Assembly: GCF_014725735.1 (NCBI RefSeq) | Contig: NZ_CP061368.1 | Span: forward strand, 3,363,225 to 3,427,224 | Length of the DNA: 64,000 nt | From: Wenzhouxiangella sp. AB-CW3 | Lineage (GTDB): Bacteria; Pseudomonadota; Gammaproteobacteria; Xanthomonadales; Wenzhouxiangellaceae | Reading direction: 5' to 3' | Shown here: in pieces, positions 8,628-17,892 of the stretch | How the letters are laid out: each line of letters opens with the position of its first letter | Position numbering within the stretch: position 1 is the stretch's first letter | Made by a program: the position numbers and the translations under genes | Notes under the pieces: model-generated | The model's input: only the letters and a program-made list of their open reading frames with translations | What the model was told of the DNA's origin: nothing | The model's database searches: none

Positions 8628-10544
8628 TTAGAGCCCCAACGCCCGTTCGGCCGCCTGGCGGGTGAGCGGGTGGTAACCGGGGCGGGCGCGCTCGTAGACT
8701 TCGATGGCCCATTCGTGGCCCCATTCGCTTTCGGCCAGGGCCGCGTAGAGGGGGCGGGTGAACTTGTTGCGGCCGACTTCGAGCAGGAAGTCTTCCAGCC
8801 GGGCGATGGCCGGTTCGTACTCGTTTTCGACCGCGAGCATCAGCCACAGGAAAAGGATCTCGTAGTTCTGCTCATCGGTCAGCTCGAAGCGCTCGTCCAT
8901 GGCCACCATGGTATCGGTGTCGATCTCGCCTTCCAGGCTGATCAGGAAATGGCGCCACTGGTGCACCGACCAGTCGTCGGCCGGCAGGTCTTCCAGTGCC
9001 TTGTCCCCGACCAGCCAGGCTTCACGACTCTCGTCAACAAGCTCGAAGGCATCGGACTCCGGCGCGATGGCGAATTCCGGCATGCCGGGCTCGTAGAGCC
9101 ATTCGTCGAGTTGTTCCATGGTCACATTGCCCGGATGGGCTTCGACCAGGTGTTCGCGGGCGTAGTCGCGAAAGTCCTCGGTGGTGATGGACTGGAAGGC
9201 GAAGTGGTCGAAGTATTCGCGCAGGAAGGCGTCGAAGGTCTCGCGGCCGAATTCGTGTTCCAGCCAGTCGAGGAAGAAACGGCCCATGTCATAGGGCACG
9301 CGCATGAAGGCCTGCTCGGGGTCGCGGTCGGACAGGTCGCGCACCAGTTGCCGGTCGCGCGGGTCGGCCTCGGCGACCACGTCCTGGAGCCCGTCCCAGG
9401 CCAGCTTGGCGAGCTGGTCGCGGATTTCCTCGCCGTAGAGTGCTTCCATGATGCGCGCCTCGAAGTAGACGGTAAAACCCTCGTTGAGCCACAGGTCGCG
9501 CCAGGCGGCATTGGTGACCAGGTTGCCCGACCAGGAGTGGGCCAGTTCGTGTGCGACCAAGGACAACAGACTGCGATCGCCGGCAATGATGGTGGGCGTG
9601 ACATACGACAGGCGCGGATTCTCCATGCCACCGAAGGGGAAGCTCGGCGGCAGCACCAGCAGGTCGTATCGGCCCCAGCGGTACTCGCCGTAGAGTTCCT
9701 CGCCGATGTCGATCATTTCTTCAAGCTGAACGAACTCGTCGGCCGCAGCCTCGATCCACTGCGGTTCGGCGTAGACGCCCGAACGCGGTCCGGTCTCGGC
9801 AAAGACCAGATCGCCGATGGCAATCGCCATCAGGTAGGACGGAATGGCTTCAGGCATGTGGAAGCTGTACTCGCCGGTGTCGTTGCGCTCGAAGGCGTTG
9901 CCGTCGGCGCCCATGACCACCATCAGATCGCGCGGGCCGCGCACGGTGGCATCGAAGGTGTAGCGCACCGCCGGCGTGTCCTGCAGAGGCACCCAGGTAC
10001 GGGCGTAATGCGGCTGGCTTTGCGAGAACATGAACGGTTTGCCCGAGGAGGTCTGTTCCTCGTTGAGCCATTGCAGGCCGAAGGCATCCGGCGAGCTGGC
10101 ATAGTCGATGCGCACCGCCTCGATACCCTGCGGCAGCACGATGATCAGCGGCTGGCCGAGATGACCATGATCCTCGCCCAGGCGCCAGGACACCGGCAGG
10201 TATTCGCCGTCGGGCTGAACTGCATTGACGTCGCGAATGTCGAGATCGCGGGTGTCGAGCACCAGTCGCGGGTGGCTGGCCTCGGGGCGTTCAAGGTCCA
10301 GCACGACATGCCCCGACAGCGTGCGGGCATTCATGTCGGCGTCCAGGTCCATCGTCATGTGGGTGACATGGACCTTTTCGTACTCGGCGAAGCTGTGCGG
10401 GTCGGTGCCGGTTTCCACGCGGACCTCGGCGGTCGGCTCCCGGGGCTCGGTCGGCTCCGGCGGCGCGGGCGGCTCTTCGGGCTGGCAGGCGGCCAGCAGG
10501 ATGGCAGCGGCAGTCAGTGAAACAAGGCGCGTAATCGGGTTCAT
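8628..10544 (-). CDS. M1-family metallopeptidase, lipoprotein
   Basis: Zinc aminopeptidase of 638 aa, likely anchored to a periplasmic membrane face. The signal peptide ends in the lipobox LLAAC (Cys about 19), followed by a Pro/Glu-rich linker. The M1 signatures are present in order: GGMENPRLSY (exopeptidase motif), HELAHSW and, 18 residues on, NEGF (zinc ligands His, His, Glu). An N-terminal beta-rich domain (about 45-240) and a helical C-terminal domain surround the catalytic core, as in the leukotriene A4 hydrolase-like branch. The length agrees with that branch. It is monocistronic and divergent from the cytochrome gene (70 bp between starts). Substrate unknown. Confidence 0.92.
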   Translation of the reverse strand: MNPITRLVSLTAAAILLAACQPEEPPAPPEPTEPREPTAEVRVETGTDPHSFAEYEKVHVTHMTMDLDADMNARTLSGHVVLDLERPEASHPRLVLDTRDLDIRDVNAVQPDGEYLPVSWRLGEDHGHLGQPLIIVLPQGIEAVRIDYASSPDAFGLQWLNEEQTSSGKPFMFSQSQPHYARTWVPLQDTPAVRYTFDATVRGPRDLMVVMGADGNAFERNDTGEYSFHMPEAIPSYLMAIAIGDLVFAETGPRSGVYAEPQWIEAAADEFVQLEEMIDIGEELYGEYRWGRYDLLVLPPSFPFGGMENPRLSYVTPTIIAGDRSLLSLVAHELAHSWSGNLVTNAAWRDLWLNEGFTVYFEARIMEALYGEEIRDQLAKLAWDGLQDVVAEADPRDRQLVRDLSDRDPEQAFMRVPYDMGRFFLDWLEHEFGRETFDAFLREYFDHFAFQSITTEDFRDYAREHLVEAHPGNVTMEQLDEWLYEPGMPEFAIAPESDAFELVDESREAWLVGDKALEDLPADDWSVHQWRHFLISLEGEIDTDTMVAMDERFELTDEQNYEILFLWLMLAVENEYEPAIARLEDFLLEVGRNKFTRPLYAALAESEWGHEWAIEVYERARPGYHPLTRQAAERALGL

Positions 10545-10613
10545 CGATTCTCAATCCATCGGGTTCTGGTAATCTTTCCAATCATCGCACAACTGGAAGT
10601 GGAGACCACAGTC

Positions 10614-11087
10614 ATGAAGCTCTTGCGAAACCTCGCCCTGGTGGCAGCTGCCTTGACCTTTGTTGTAGCCCAGCCCGTTCTGGCCGATGACTGGCTGACC
10701 AATGCCGACGAGGACACGCGTGCCGAGCGACTGAGCAGTTACCTGGGCGGCTTCAGTGGTGCGATGTGGGAAGTCGGCAATCGCTGGGAACGCATGGCAC
10801 AGGCCATTCGCGACGACAACTTCGAGCTCGCCCACTATCACTGGGACAAGATCGGCAGCGCCATTCGCGGTGGCTACATGAAACGCCCCGCCCGCCAGGC
10901 CAATGCCGACGCCCTGTTTCTCGACGGCATCTGGAAGAATTACCTGGAAACGCTGGAATCCGGCGATGGCGAGGCCATCCGCAAGCAGTTCGGCCAGGCC
11001 CGCGATGCCTGCATGGCTTGCCACGTGGCCGAGGACGTGCCATTCATGAACGACCAGCCGATGTTTACCGAGCAGGAAGTGGAATAG
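10614..11087 (+). CDS. Exported single-heme c-type cytochrome, cytochrome c'-like
   Basis: 157-aa periplasmic protein. The ATG at 10614 starts a signal peptide (KLLRNLALVAAALTFVVAQPVLA-DD) and follows GGAAGTGGAG; an in-frame GTG at 10599 is less likely. The mature part is mostly alpha-helical, and the only heme site, CMACH, is near the C-terminus (about residues 140-144), the arrangement seen in class II cytochromes c and related helical cytochromes. No clear second axial ligand can be assigned by eye. It may carry electrons or bind small ligands; nothing adjacent identifies a partner. Confidence 0.75.
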   Translation: MKLLRNLALVAAALTFVVAQPVLADDWLTNADEDTRAERLSSYLGGFSGAMWEVGNRWERMAQAIRDDNFELAHYHWDKIGSAIRGGYMKRPARQANADALFLDGIWKNYLETLESGDGEAIRKQFGQARDACMACHVAEDVPFMNDQPMFTEQEVE

Positions 11088-11155
11088 CCCGCTGAAGGCA
11101 TCGGAAAACGCTTATGGCTCGGGCCGGCGCTGGTGCCGACGATACGCGTAGCCGG

Positions 11156-11629
<474 letters not shown>

Positions 11630-11652
11630 TTGACGACATTGACGACCCGACC

Positions 11653-11904
11653 ATGCGCCCCGACTTCCAGACCATCGACGACATCACCCGCAAGCTGGCC
11701 GCCGCCGTGCCCGAGGAGCTGAAGACCGCGCGCGCCGAGCTGCATGAACAGTTCCGCGCCATCCTCGAGACCACCTTCAACCGCATGGACCTGGTCACGC
11801 GCGAGGAATTCGAAATTCAGAAGAAGGTGCTGGCGCGCACCCGTGAGAAACTGGAAGCGATAGAGGCGCAACTTGACGGGGAGGACGGCAAAGACCCCGA
11901 GTAA
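11653..11904 (+). CDS. ubiK: Ubiquinone biosynthesis accessory factor UbiK (YqiC/BMFP)
   Basis: 83-aa helical protein. The N-terminal half and the C-terminal coiled coil (FEIQKKVLARTREKLEAIEA) match the BMFP/UbiK family, including DLVTREEFEIQ. UbiK works with UbiJ in aerobic ubiquinone synthesis and binds lipids. In many gammaproteobacteria it lies close to comM; here about 6 kb of accessory genes separate the two. Confidence 0.88.
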   Translation: MRPDFQTIDDITRKLAAAVPEELKTARAELHEQFRAILETTFNRMDLVTREEFEIQKKVLARTREKLEAIEAQLDGEDGKDPE

Positions 11905-11938
11905 GCAGCCATCTCATGGCCTCTTGCCGTCTGCGGTC

Positions 11939-12802
11939 TTACGTCTTCCGCCTGTCCACTCTTTTCCTGCCGGCAATCAATACCGCTGCAACGATCACGG
12001 CTGCACCGACCGTCAGCCGCAGCCAATCCACATCCCGATCCCAGATCATCACGTTGACCAGGATGCCGGCGGGAATGAGCATGTTGTTCATCGCCGCGAG
12101 CTGGCCGGTGTTGACGCGCTTGGCGCCCAGGTTCCAGCCCAGGTAGCCCAGCCCCGAAGCGCCCAGGCCCAGCCACAGCAACACACCCCATTGCACACCG
12201 GTGGCTGGCATGTTCGCGAAGTCGGCATACAGCGCCATGCCCAGCCCGGACACCAGTGCCGCGCCGAGAAAGAACAGGCCGAACACGTGCACCTGCTCGA
12301 GTTCACCGCCCAGGTCCAGGCGCTTGTAAGCCACCTGCCCGGCGGCAAAGCACAGGTTGGCGGCCTGCACCAGCAAGAACCCGGTCACGAAGCTGTCGCT
12401 CAACTCCCCGTAGCGAATGATCGCCGCACCCGCCACGGCCAGCGCTGCCCCGAGCCAGAAGCGACCCGGCAGGCGCCGGCGACCGATCATCACCTCGTCG
12501 ATCAGTGTGACGTAGAGCGGGGTGAAGATGGTGAACAGCAACAATTCCGGAACGCTCAGGTACGCGTAGGAGTGGAACAGAAACAGGTACATCAGCCCGA
12601 TCTGCACCGCACCGATGGCCATCAGCGACAGTGCCGGGCGCAGGCTGACATGCACGCGCAGCAACAGCGGCGCAAACAACAGCGCGGCAAGGGTCACTCG
12701 AAGAAAGACCGAGATGTAGTCGTCTACCTGCCCGGACAGGTAGACCCCGATCAGCGAGAAGCTGAACGCCCAGCCCAGCGTGACCAGCCACAGCAGGATC
12801 AC
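11939..12802 (-). CDS. EamA/DMT-family transporter
   Basis: 287-aa inner-membrane protein with about ten hydrophobic segments in two EamA repeats (about residues 1-130 and 145-280), a family that exports amino acids or other small metabolites. It starts directly with the first membrane segment (LLWLVTLGWAFSFSLIG). Its start overlaps the stop of the glycosyltransferase by 4 bp (12799-12802), so the two genes are probably translationally coupled. The C-terminus is a short basic tail (RKRVDRRKT). Substrate unknown. Confidence 0.87.
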   Translation of the reverse strand: MILLWLVTLGWAFSFSLIGVYLSGQVDDYISVFLRVTLAALLFAPLLLRVHVSLRPALSLMAIGAVQIGLMYLFLFHSYAYLSVPELLLFTIFTPLYVTLIDEVMIGRRRLPGRFWLGAALAVAGAAIIRYGELSDSFVTGFLLVQAANLCFAAGQVAYKRLDLGGELEQVHVFGLFFLGAALVSGLGMALYADFANMPATGVQWGVLLWLGLGASGLGYLGWNLGAKRVNTGQLAAMNNMLIPAGILVNVMIWDRDVDWLRLTVGAAVIVAAVLIAGRKRVDRRKT

Positions 12803-15072
12803 GGCGCGAATACCGACTCGACGGCGGCACGGAAGGCCGCCGGCGAGCAGTCGCGCTCGACCGCTTCACGACCACGCTGGCGGACGGCCGCCCACAGCGT
12901 CTCGTCCTCGTGCAGGGCATGGCAATGCCCGGCAAAGTCGTGCGCATCGTCGGCGGCCAGCAGCTCCCGGCCATGCCGCCAGCCCAGTTGCCGTGCCAGC
13001 AACGAGGTCGTGACGCACGGCAGGCCGAAAGCGGCCGCCTCGTGCACCTTGTGTGGAATGCCGGCGGCAAAGCGCGTCGGGGCGATGAATACGCGCGCCC
13101 GATCGAACACCGGCTCGAGGTCATCCAGTCGTCCGGTGAACGTCACGCCATCGCGCTCGAGGCGGTGACGGATATCTGCACTGCAGTCACCGACCACGGT
13201 CAGCTCGACCGGATCGGCCTGACCGGCGGCCAGCAACGGCAGGATGTCCTCGACAAACCAGACCAGCGAGTCGACGTTGGGCGAATCGGCATCGCCTAAG
13301 GCCCCGACAAACAGGTAGCCGCTGCGATGATCGAAGCTGGCGAGCGTAAGGTCATGGTCGAGCGCGTGACCGATCACCGAGACGTGTTCGCAGCCAGCCT
13401 CGCGAAACAGCCCGGCCTCGTGTTCGGACACGGCAATGACCTGGTCGGCCTGGCCGGCCAGAGCCAGTTCGGCCTGGAGCATCGATGCACGCCGCCGGGG
13501 CGACAGCGTCTTGCCGGCCAGTTCCAGGGCCAGCATCTCGCGGCTGGCGGTGACCGCCTCGGCGTCGTAGACCAGCTCGAACTCGCGCAGACGCTTGCGA
13601 ATGCGAGCGATGGCATCGCCGGCAAACTGCATGTTGTGCGAGCGGCTCACGACGATGCGCGAATAGACATCGTGGCGTGAGAGCAGGAACGATTGCAGAT
13701 CCAGCCGCCCGCCCGGCCGCATCACTTCCACTTCTTCGGGGAGCGTCGCGCGGATATCGGCCCAGGATTCACTCGCCGGCCACATTGGATAGAAGGTGAC
13801 TTCGAACCCCAGCGCCACCAGCTCATGCACCATTTGCCGACAGCGCGGATAGCCGGTGCCAAGGCTGGCATGCGGGACCCGGTCGTCGATGTAGAGCAGG
13901 CGCGGCCGGTCAGGACGGCTGCGCGCCAGCGGTCTTGTTGCCCGGTCACGTACGGGCTGTCCGGACAGGAATGCGTCATGGCGCTCGGAAAAGACCCGGC
14001 GATGCTCGGCCTGCAGGCGGGCGGCTGCCTCGAAATTGGACGAACTGCCGAACTCGTAGTGCAGTACCACCGCACCGGGCTCGTAGACATTGCGATAGCC
14101 GGCAAGCAGCAGGCGCACGCAGTAGTCGGCATCTTCGTAATAGGCCGGCGAGTAGCGGGCATCCAGCCCACCCAGCGATTCGAACAAGGCTCGCCGGGTC
14201 ATCAGAAACACGCCGGAGCAATAGTCGACCTCGCGCCGGAACATGAACTCGCAAGCCGAGGGATGACCATCACGACCGTAGCCCTCGCAGGTGCCGTCGG
14301 CGTAGATGATGGACCCGGCCTCCTGCAACCGGCCGTCGAGCTGCACCACGCGCGCGCCGACACTGCCGCTGACCTCGTCACCGGCAAGCTGGGCATGAGC
14401 CCGCGCCATGGCACCGGGCAGCAGCACGGCATCGTTGTTGAGCAGCAGCAGATGCTCGCCCTTCGCCCGGGCCGCGGCCTGATTGACCGCCTCGACGAAA
14501 CCGGCGTTGTGATCGTTGCGAATGATCTCAACGCCGTCCAGGCGCTTCAGCAATTCGCCGGTGCGATCAGACGAAGCGTTGTCGACCACGATCAACTCGA
14601 AAGGGACACCCTGCTGTTGAAGCGAGCGCAGGCACTGCAGGGTCAGTGCGGCCTGGTTGTAGAGCACCAGCAGCACGGACACCATCGGCTGATCGGGCCG
14701 ATCGAACGACAGGCGCGCCGTTCCCGAAAGAAATTCTTCCAACGCCGGCTCGGCCAATGCCCGGAAGGCTTCGCGTTGCCGGCTTGCCGCCGGCTGCGGC
14801 GCGGCAACCGGCCGGCGCAACAGGCGCCGGGCCATCAACCAGGCGCGCATTCCCCAGCGATGCGAAGTCAGCCAGCGTCCTGCACGCTGGCGCAGGGCCA
14901 CCAGTCGCGAAACGGACGCGCCTGCATGGCCTTCCCTCTCCGTCTCCACGGACGTGCCCGCATCGTCGGACAACGCGGCACGCATGTCGTTCAGCAGTCG
15001 ATCGAGCTGCTGCTGCGACGAGAGACCGCCGGCACTGGCAGGCGGCTGCCCTGATGAATCCGTTTCCGACAT
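12799..15072 (-). CDS. Two-domain glycosyltransferase (GT2 + GT4-like)
   Basis: 757 aa from the ATG at 15072; an ATG at 15102 and a GTG at 15159 are also open and the start is uncertain. After a variable N-terminus of about 120 residues comes a GT2 (GT-A fold) domain: VSVLLVLYNQ, VVDNASSDRTGELL, LLLLNNDAVLLP as the DXD-like site, then YYEDADYCVRLLLAGY. The C-terminal about 370 residues look like a GT-B (GT4-like) domain, beginning RLLYIDDRVPHASLGTGY and holding GIPHKVHEAAAFGLP with the family's nucleotide-sugar-binding EAAAFGLP stretch. Such fusions build surface polysaccharides or glycoproteins. The coupled EamA gene is the only partner in view. Confidence 0.85.
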   Translation of the reverse strand: MSETDSSGQPPASAGGLSSQQQLDRLLNDMRAALSDDAGTSVETEREGHAGASVSRLVALRQRAGRWLTSHRWGMRAWLMARRLLRRPVAAPQPAASRQREAFRALAEPALEEFLSGTARLSFDRPDQPMVSVLLVLYNQAALTLQCLRSLQQQGVPFELIVVDNASSDRTGELLKRLDGVEIIRNDHNAGFVEAVNQAAARAKGEHLLLLNNDAVLLPGAMARAHAQLAGDEVSGSVGARVVQLDGRLQEAGSIIYADGTCEGYGRDGHPSACEFMFRREVDYCSGVFLMTRRALFESLGGLDARYSPAYYEDADYCVRLLLAGYRNVYEPGAVVLHYEFGSSSNFEAAARLQAEHRRVFSERHDAFLSGQPVRDRATRPLARSRPDRPRLLYIDDRVPHASLGTGYPRCRQMVHELVALGFEVTFYPMWPASESWADIRATLPEEVEVMRPGGRLDLQSFLLSRHDVYSRIVVSRSHNMQFAGDAIARIRKRLREFELVYDAEAVTASREMLALELAGKTLSPRRRASMLQAELALAGQADQVIAVSEHEAGLFREAGCEHVSVIGHALDHDLTLASFDHRSGYLFVGALGDADSPNVDSLVWFVEDILPLLAAGQADPVELTVVGDCSADIRHRLERDGVTFTGRLDDLEPVFDRARVFIAPTRFAAGIPHKVHEAAAFGLPCVTTSLLARQLGWRHGRELLAADDAHDFAGHCHALHEDETLWAAVRQRGREAVERDCSPAAFRAAVESVFAP

Positions 15073-15232
15073 GCCGTACTCGGCCTCTGCGTGAAACGCC
15101 ATGAATGGCGGGAAGGCCGGGATATCAGTCCCCGACACGAATGGTGGCGATTCTGCCACAGTGCGGCCAGTCCGGCCGATTCGATGTTCTGGGGGGTGTC
15201 GTCACCAACAGACGCCTTCCAATGCCAGAATC

Positions 15233-15266
15233 TTGACAAGGAAACGATCCTTGCTAAAGTAAGGAC
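15233..15266 (+). promoter_or_regulatory. Promoter and operator of the AbrB/PIN toxin-antitoxin operon
   Basis: TTGACA (15233-15238), 16-bp spacer, TAAAGT (15255-15260). Only 6 bp separate the -10 from the ATG, so the transcript would be nearly or fully leaderless. Inside the spacer lies CAAGGA (15237-15242) / TCCTTG (15248-15253), a 6-bp inverted repeat with a 5-bp centre that is well placed as an operator for autorepression by the AbrB-type antitoxin. Confidence 0.65.
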
Positions 15267-15566
15267 ATGGCCAAGGTCACGTCCAAACTGCAGATCACGC
15301 TGCCCAAGCGCATTGCCGAGCAGCATGGCATTGCCCCCGGTGACGAGATCGAGTTCCAGTCCGCGGGCGAAGTCATTCGCATCGTCCCGGCTGGAAGCCG
15401 GTCGCGCGAACGGCTCGACCAGCGCGAACGTCTGCGTCTGTTTGACGAAGCCAGCAAGCGCCAGGCCGAGCGTGCATCGAAACTTGCCCTGCCTGATCAT
15501 CCGCCGGCCGAACGCGACTGGCAACGCGACGATCTCTACACGCGCGGAAAGGAAAACGGCGAGTAA
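15267..15566 (+). CDS. AbrB/MazE-type antitoxin (SpoVT-AbrB domain)
   Basis: 99 aa. The N-terminal swapped-hairpin domain is clear: AKVTSKLQITLPKRIAEQHG then PGDEIEF, as in VapB/MazE-like antitoxins that bind DNA and autoregulate. The charged C-terminal half (DQRERLRLF and on) would wrap and neutralise the toxin. It is followed 5 bp later by a PIN-domain gene, the usual antitoxin-toxin order. The start fits the family consensus exactly. Confidence 0.9.
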   Translation: MAKVTSKLQITLPKRIAEQHGIAPGDEIEFQSAGEVIRIVPAGSRSRERLDQRERLRLFDEASKRQAERASKLALPDHPPAERDWQRDDLYTRGKENGE

Positions 15567-15571
15567 CCCGG

Positions 15572-16057
15572 ATGCGCTCCAGGCTGATTGACACCAATGT
15601 CCTGGTCTACCGGTTCGACCCGCGCGACCCGCTCAAGCAGGCGATCGCCAGCCGCGTGCTCCGCGAGGGCCTGACCGACGACAGCCTGGTACTGCCCCAT
15701 CAGGCCATCATCGAGTTCGTCGCCGCCGTATCCCGCCCCCGCGCCGATCTCGAAGGAGCGCCGTTGCTCGACCAGCCCGACGCCCTGCGCGAGGCCGAAT
15801 CGCTGATCCTTCAGTTTCCCATGATCTACCCGAATCGCGAGGTACTGACCACCGCACTGAGAGGCGTCGCCGCCTACAAACTGTCGTGGTTCGATGCCCA
15901 TCTCTGGGCCTGCGCCGAAACCTTCGGCATCCCGGAGATCCTGTCGGAGGATTTCGAACACGGCCGCCATTACGGCAGCGTGCGCATCAACAACCCATTC
16001 CTGGTTGGATCAGGAAAAGTCCAGCAACTGCCGCCGCTCTACGGCCAGGGCAGTTGA
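15572..16057 (+). CDS. PIN-domain ribonuclease toxin (VapC-like)
   Basis: 161-aa PIN nuclease. The acidic residues expected in the active site appear in order: Asp in LIDTNVLVYRFD, Glu in AIIEFVAAVS, Asp in SWFDAHLWA and Asp/Glu in ILSEDFEHG. VapC toxins cut tRNA or rRNA with Mg2+; the target here is unknown. It is cotranscribed with the AbrB-type antitoxin just upstream. All key acids are kept, so it is probably active. Confidence 0.9.
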   Translation: MRSRLIDTNVLVYRFDPRDPLKQAIASRVLREGLTDDSLVLPHQAIIEFVAAVSRPRADLEGAPLLDQPDALREAESLILQFPMIYPNREVLTTALRGVAAYKLSWFDAHLWACAETFGIPEILSEDFEHGRHYGSVRINNPFLVGSGKVQQLPPLYGQGS

Positions 16058-16070
16058 TGCCTGGAACTGG

Positions 16071-16608
16071 TCACGCATGCTTGAGCAGCCACATGCCCAC
16101 GACACCATTGCCACCCAGGTGGAACAACACGCGGATCACGGCACGCTCCAGCAGGCCGGGGTTCTCCGTTCGATTGAAAATCTCCCAGGATGAGCGATGC
16201 AGTGCGACCCCAAGACCGTTGTCTCGCGCCATTTCTTCAAGAAATCCGGGCTGTAACGGACACTCGTCCGGTTCCTTGATTGGCACGGAGTAGCCGCGCC
16301 CGGCCGCCAGCGAACCCGCGTTCCCTCCATGACTGCGCCTCGCCAGGGTCGACGTAGAGGACGACGTGACAATGATTCGACATCACCGCATAGGCATACA
16401 CCGACACGGCAAAGCATTCGGCCAGTTCCAGTATCCGCGCCTCGATCCACTGGCGGCGATATTCAAAGCACTGTCCAGTCAGCCTGTCCTGGCCACACAG
16501 AAAAGCACGTCGCACACATCGTGTCACGACATGGTAGTAACCGGGGTCGTTTTCGGAAACCAGATGACTGCGTGGATAAGTCATGCCGGCATTCTTGCCA
16601 GCGGACAA
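16071..16608 (-). pseudogene. Decayed REP-associated (Y1) transposase remnant
   Basis: The 5' part (16237-16608) keeps a Y1/RAYT-like start: PGYYHVVTRCVRRAFL, then AECFAVSVYAYAVMSNHCHVVLYVD, with the HUH motif altered to HCH. After about residue 90 the sequence loses family similarity, and shorter open pieces in other frames (16136-16450 and 16071-16286, the latter with LEEMARDNGLGVALHRSSWEIF) continue the protein. This points to a deletion plus frameshifts in a gene that was about 300 aa. It is probably inactive. The family normally mobilises REP palindromes. Confidence 0.7.
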
Positions 16609-16838
16609 CTACTGGTCTATCGGAGATCTCCTCAATGGGCAGTAGGAAATCTCCTGTTCAATGCCTGTCCCGAAAAAAAACGTCCCGAAAAAAAACGAAA
16701 ACGCGCCGAAAAAACGCGCACGGTCCTGCCAACTCTGTGAAAAGCGGGAGAATAGCACGACGATCCGGACCTGCCGATGCCGTGCAAACCAGCAGCGCTG
16801 CGCAGATCGACGGCGTGTCAATCGCGCACGACCACCAG
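16609..16838. other. Gene-free stretch with A-tract repeats
   Basis: No gene is supported here. A CCCGAAAAAAAACG unit occurs twice in tandem near 16672-16703, followed by ACGCGCCGAAAAAACGCGC. It lies downstream of the DUF3368/antitoxin operon and may help end that transcript, since it reads as T-tracts on the minus strand. Confidence 0.5.
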
Positions 16839-17327
16839 CTAAAGCTCCCCGACCCGCTCCAGCACGGCTCGAATCACCTCCGGCGCGATGCGAAAGTCGC
16901 TTTGGTGCAGGCTCTCGAACACCTGGCGGGCCGAGGGGATGACCTGGCGCGCCCGGGCCTCGCCAATCACGGCGGCAGTGCCCGCAATGTTCAGGCCACA
17001 CTCACGCGCATGCGCCCGGCCCGCACGCTCGTCAATCAACAGCAGCGTACCGGGATGCTTGAGGGCCAATTCGATGCAGGCCCGCTCGCCATCGTCCAGG
17101 TCCAGGCGCCCGCGAGGCACGACCCTCTGCGGCCAGACCTTCAGCCAACCGCGATCAACGGCCTGCCGTAGTGCGTCCTGGTCGGCGGTGCTGGGAGTGG
17201 GGAAGATTTCGGCTTCGACCTGGGCCGGGATCCAGACCGTACCGAAGAGATGCTTGAGCCAGGGCAGTCCACCTACCCGACCGAGCGCGATCAGCGGACT
17301 GGCGTCGCTTACGACGAAGCGAGCCAC
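16839..17327 (-). CDS. DUF3368 PIN-like toxin
   Basis: 162 aa. It begins VSDASPLIALGRVG, the DUF3368 variant of the PIN active-site start, and continues with DLDDGERACIELAL and LLIDERAGRAHA, holding the other conserved acidic residues. These proteins are paired with UPF0175-type antitoxins and are predicted RNases. Its start overlaps the antitoxin stop by 19 bp, so the pair is one operon with the antitoxin first. Confidence 0.87.
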   Translation of the reverse strand: MARFVVSDASPLIALGRVGGLPWLKHLFGTVWIPAQVEAEIFPTPSTADQDALRQAVDRGWLKVWPQRVVPRGRLDLDDGERACIELALKHPGTLLLIDERAGRAHARECGLNIAGTAAVIGEARARQVIPSARQVFESLHQSDFRIAPEVIRAVLERVGEL

Positions 17328-17653
17328 TGGTCGAGCGACTCCATGTCCTCGTTCACTTCCGTTGCACTCTGACGAATCACCGGTATGCCAAGGCGCGACA
17401 GGTGGCTGATGAAGTCCGACATCGTCATTTCGGCCAACGTTGCCGCCCGGTTGAGCGATAACTCGCCATCTCGGAACAGCGCGGTGGCCAACGCTGCCCG
17501 GACCCCGGCCATGTCCAGCACACCGGTGCGTTCCAGGTTGACCATCAAGGCATCCGGGCGATTTCGGTTCATCACCAACACCAGGTCCTCGCGCGCCTGA
17601 CGCAAGGCCTCACTGGGGTTGTTCTTCAGTCCGCTGACGTTGACGGTTTTCAT
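17309..17653 (-). CDS. Antitoxin with Phd-like N-terminus and UPF0175 C-terminus
   Basis: 114 aa. The first about 50 residues look like a Phd/YefM-type DNA-binding start (KTVNVSGLKNNPSEALRQA, then LVLVMNRNRPDALMV). The C-terminal part, ALATALFRDGELSLNRAATLAEMTMSDFISHL, is the UPF0175 helix-turn-helix-like segment. The combined protein probably represses its own promoter and binds the DUF3368 toxin. No clear Shine-Dalgarno precedes the ATG. Confidence 0.82.
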   Translation of the reverse strand: MKTVNVSGLKNNPSEALRQAREDLVLVMNRNRPDALMVNLERTGVLDMAGVRAALATALFRDGELSLNRAATLAEMTMSDFISHLSRLGIPVIRQSATEVNEDMESLDQWLASS

Positions 17654-17691
17654 GGGAATATTTGGTGGGAATATAATATGGGAAGATTATA
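17654..17691 (-). promoter_or_regulatory. Antitoxin promoter with three 13-bp-phased direct repeats
   Basis: Read on the plus strand, GGGAATAT (17654-17661), GGGAATAT (17667-17674) and GGGAAGAT (17680-17687) repeat at an exact 13-bp period right upstream of the antitoxin ATG. A minus-strand TATAAT lies at 17691-17686, overlapping the third copy. This is a credible autorepression site. Confidence 0.6.
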
Positions 17692-17892
17692 CGGGGAAAG
17701 AAGCCGACAGACAAGGCAGAGGTCAAGAACCTCGCCCTTTTTATGGAAGTACTACGACCCATCGGAAACAACCCCACCGGCCCACTGATCCTCATAGCAA
17801 ATTTCCTACAAGGGTCGGGGCGGCATTGCCATCGAACTTAATCGGATCGCCCGGCACCATGAAGGCCGGAATCCACCAGCGAGTGATCGATC

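Noticed and set aside
8550-10520. Long plus-strand open frame of 656 codons opposite the M1 peptidase gene
   Set aside because: It is the antisense shadow of the peptidase gene: high-GC third positions keep the opposite frame open. It has no start signal, no domain and low-complexity composition.
11873-13168. 431-codon plus-strand frame across the EamA and glycosyltransferase genes
   Set aside because: Gln/Arg/His-rich antisense shadow of two well-supported minus-strand genes.
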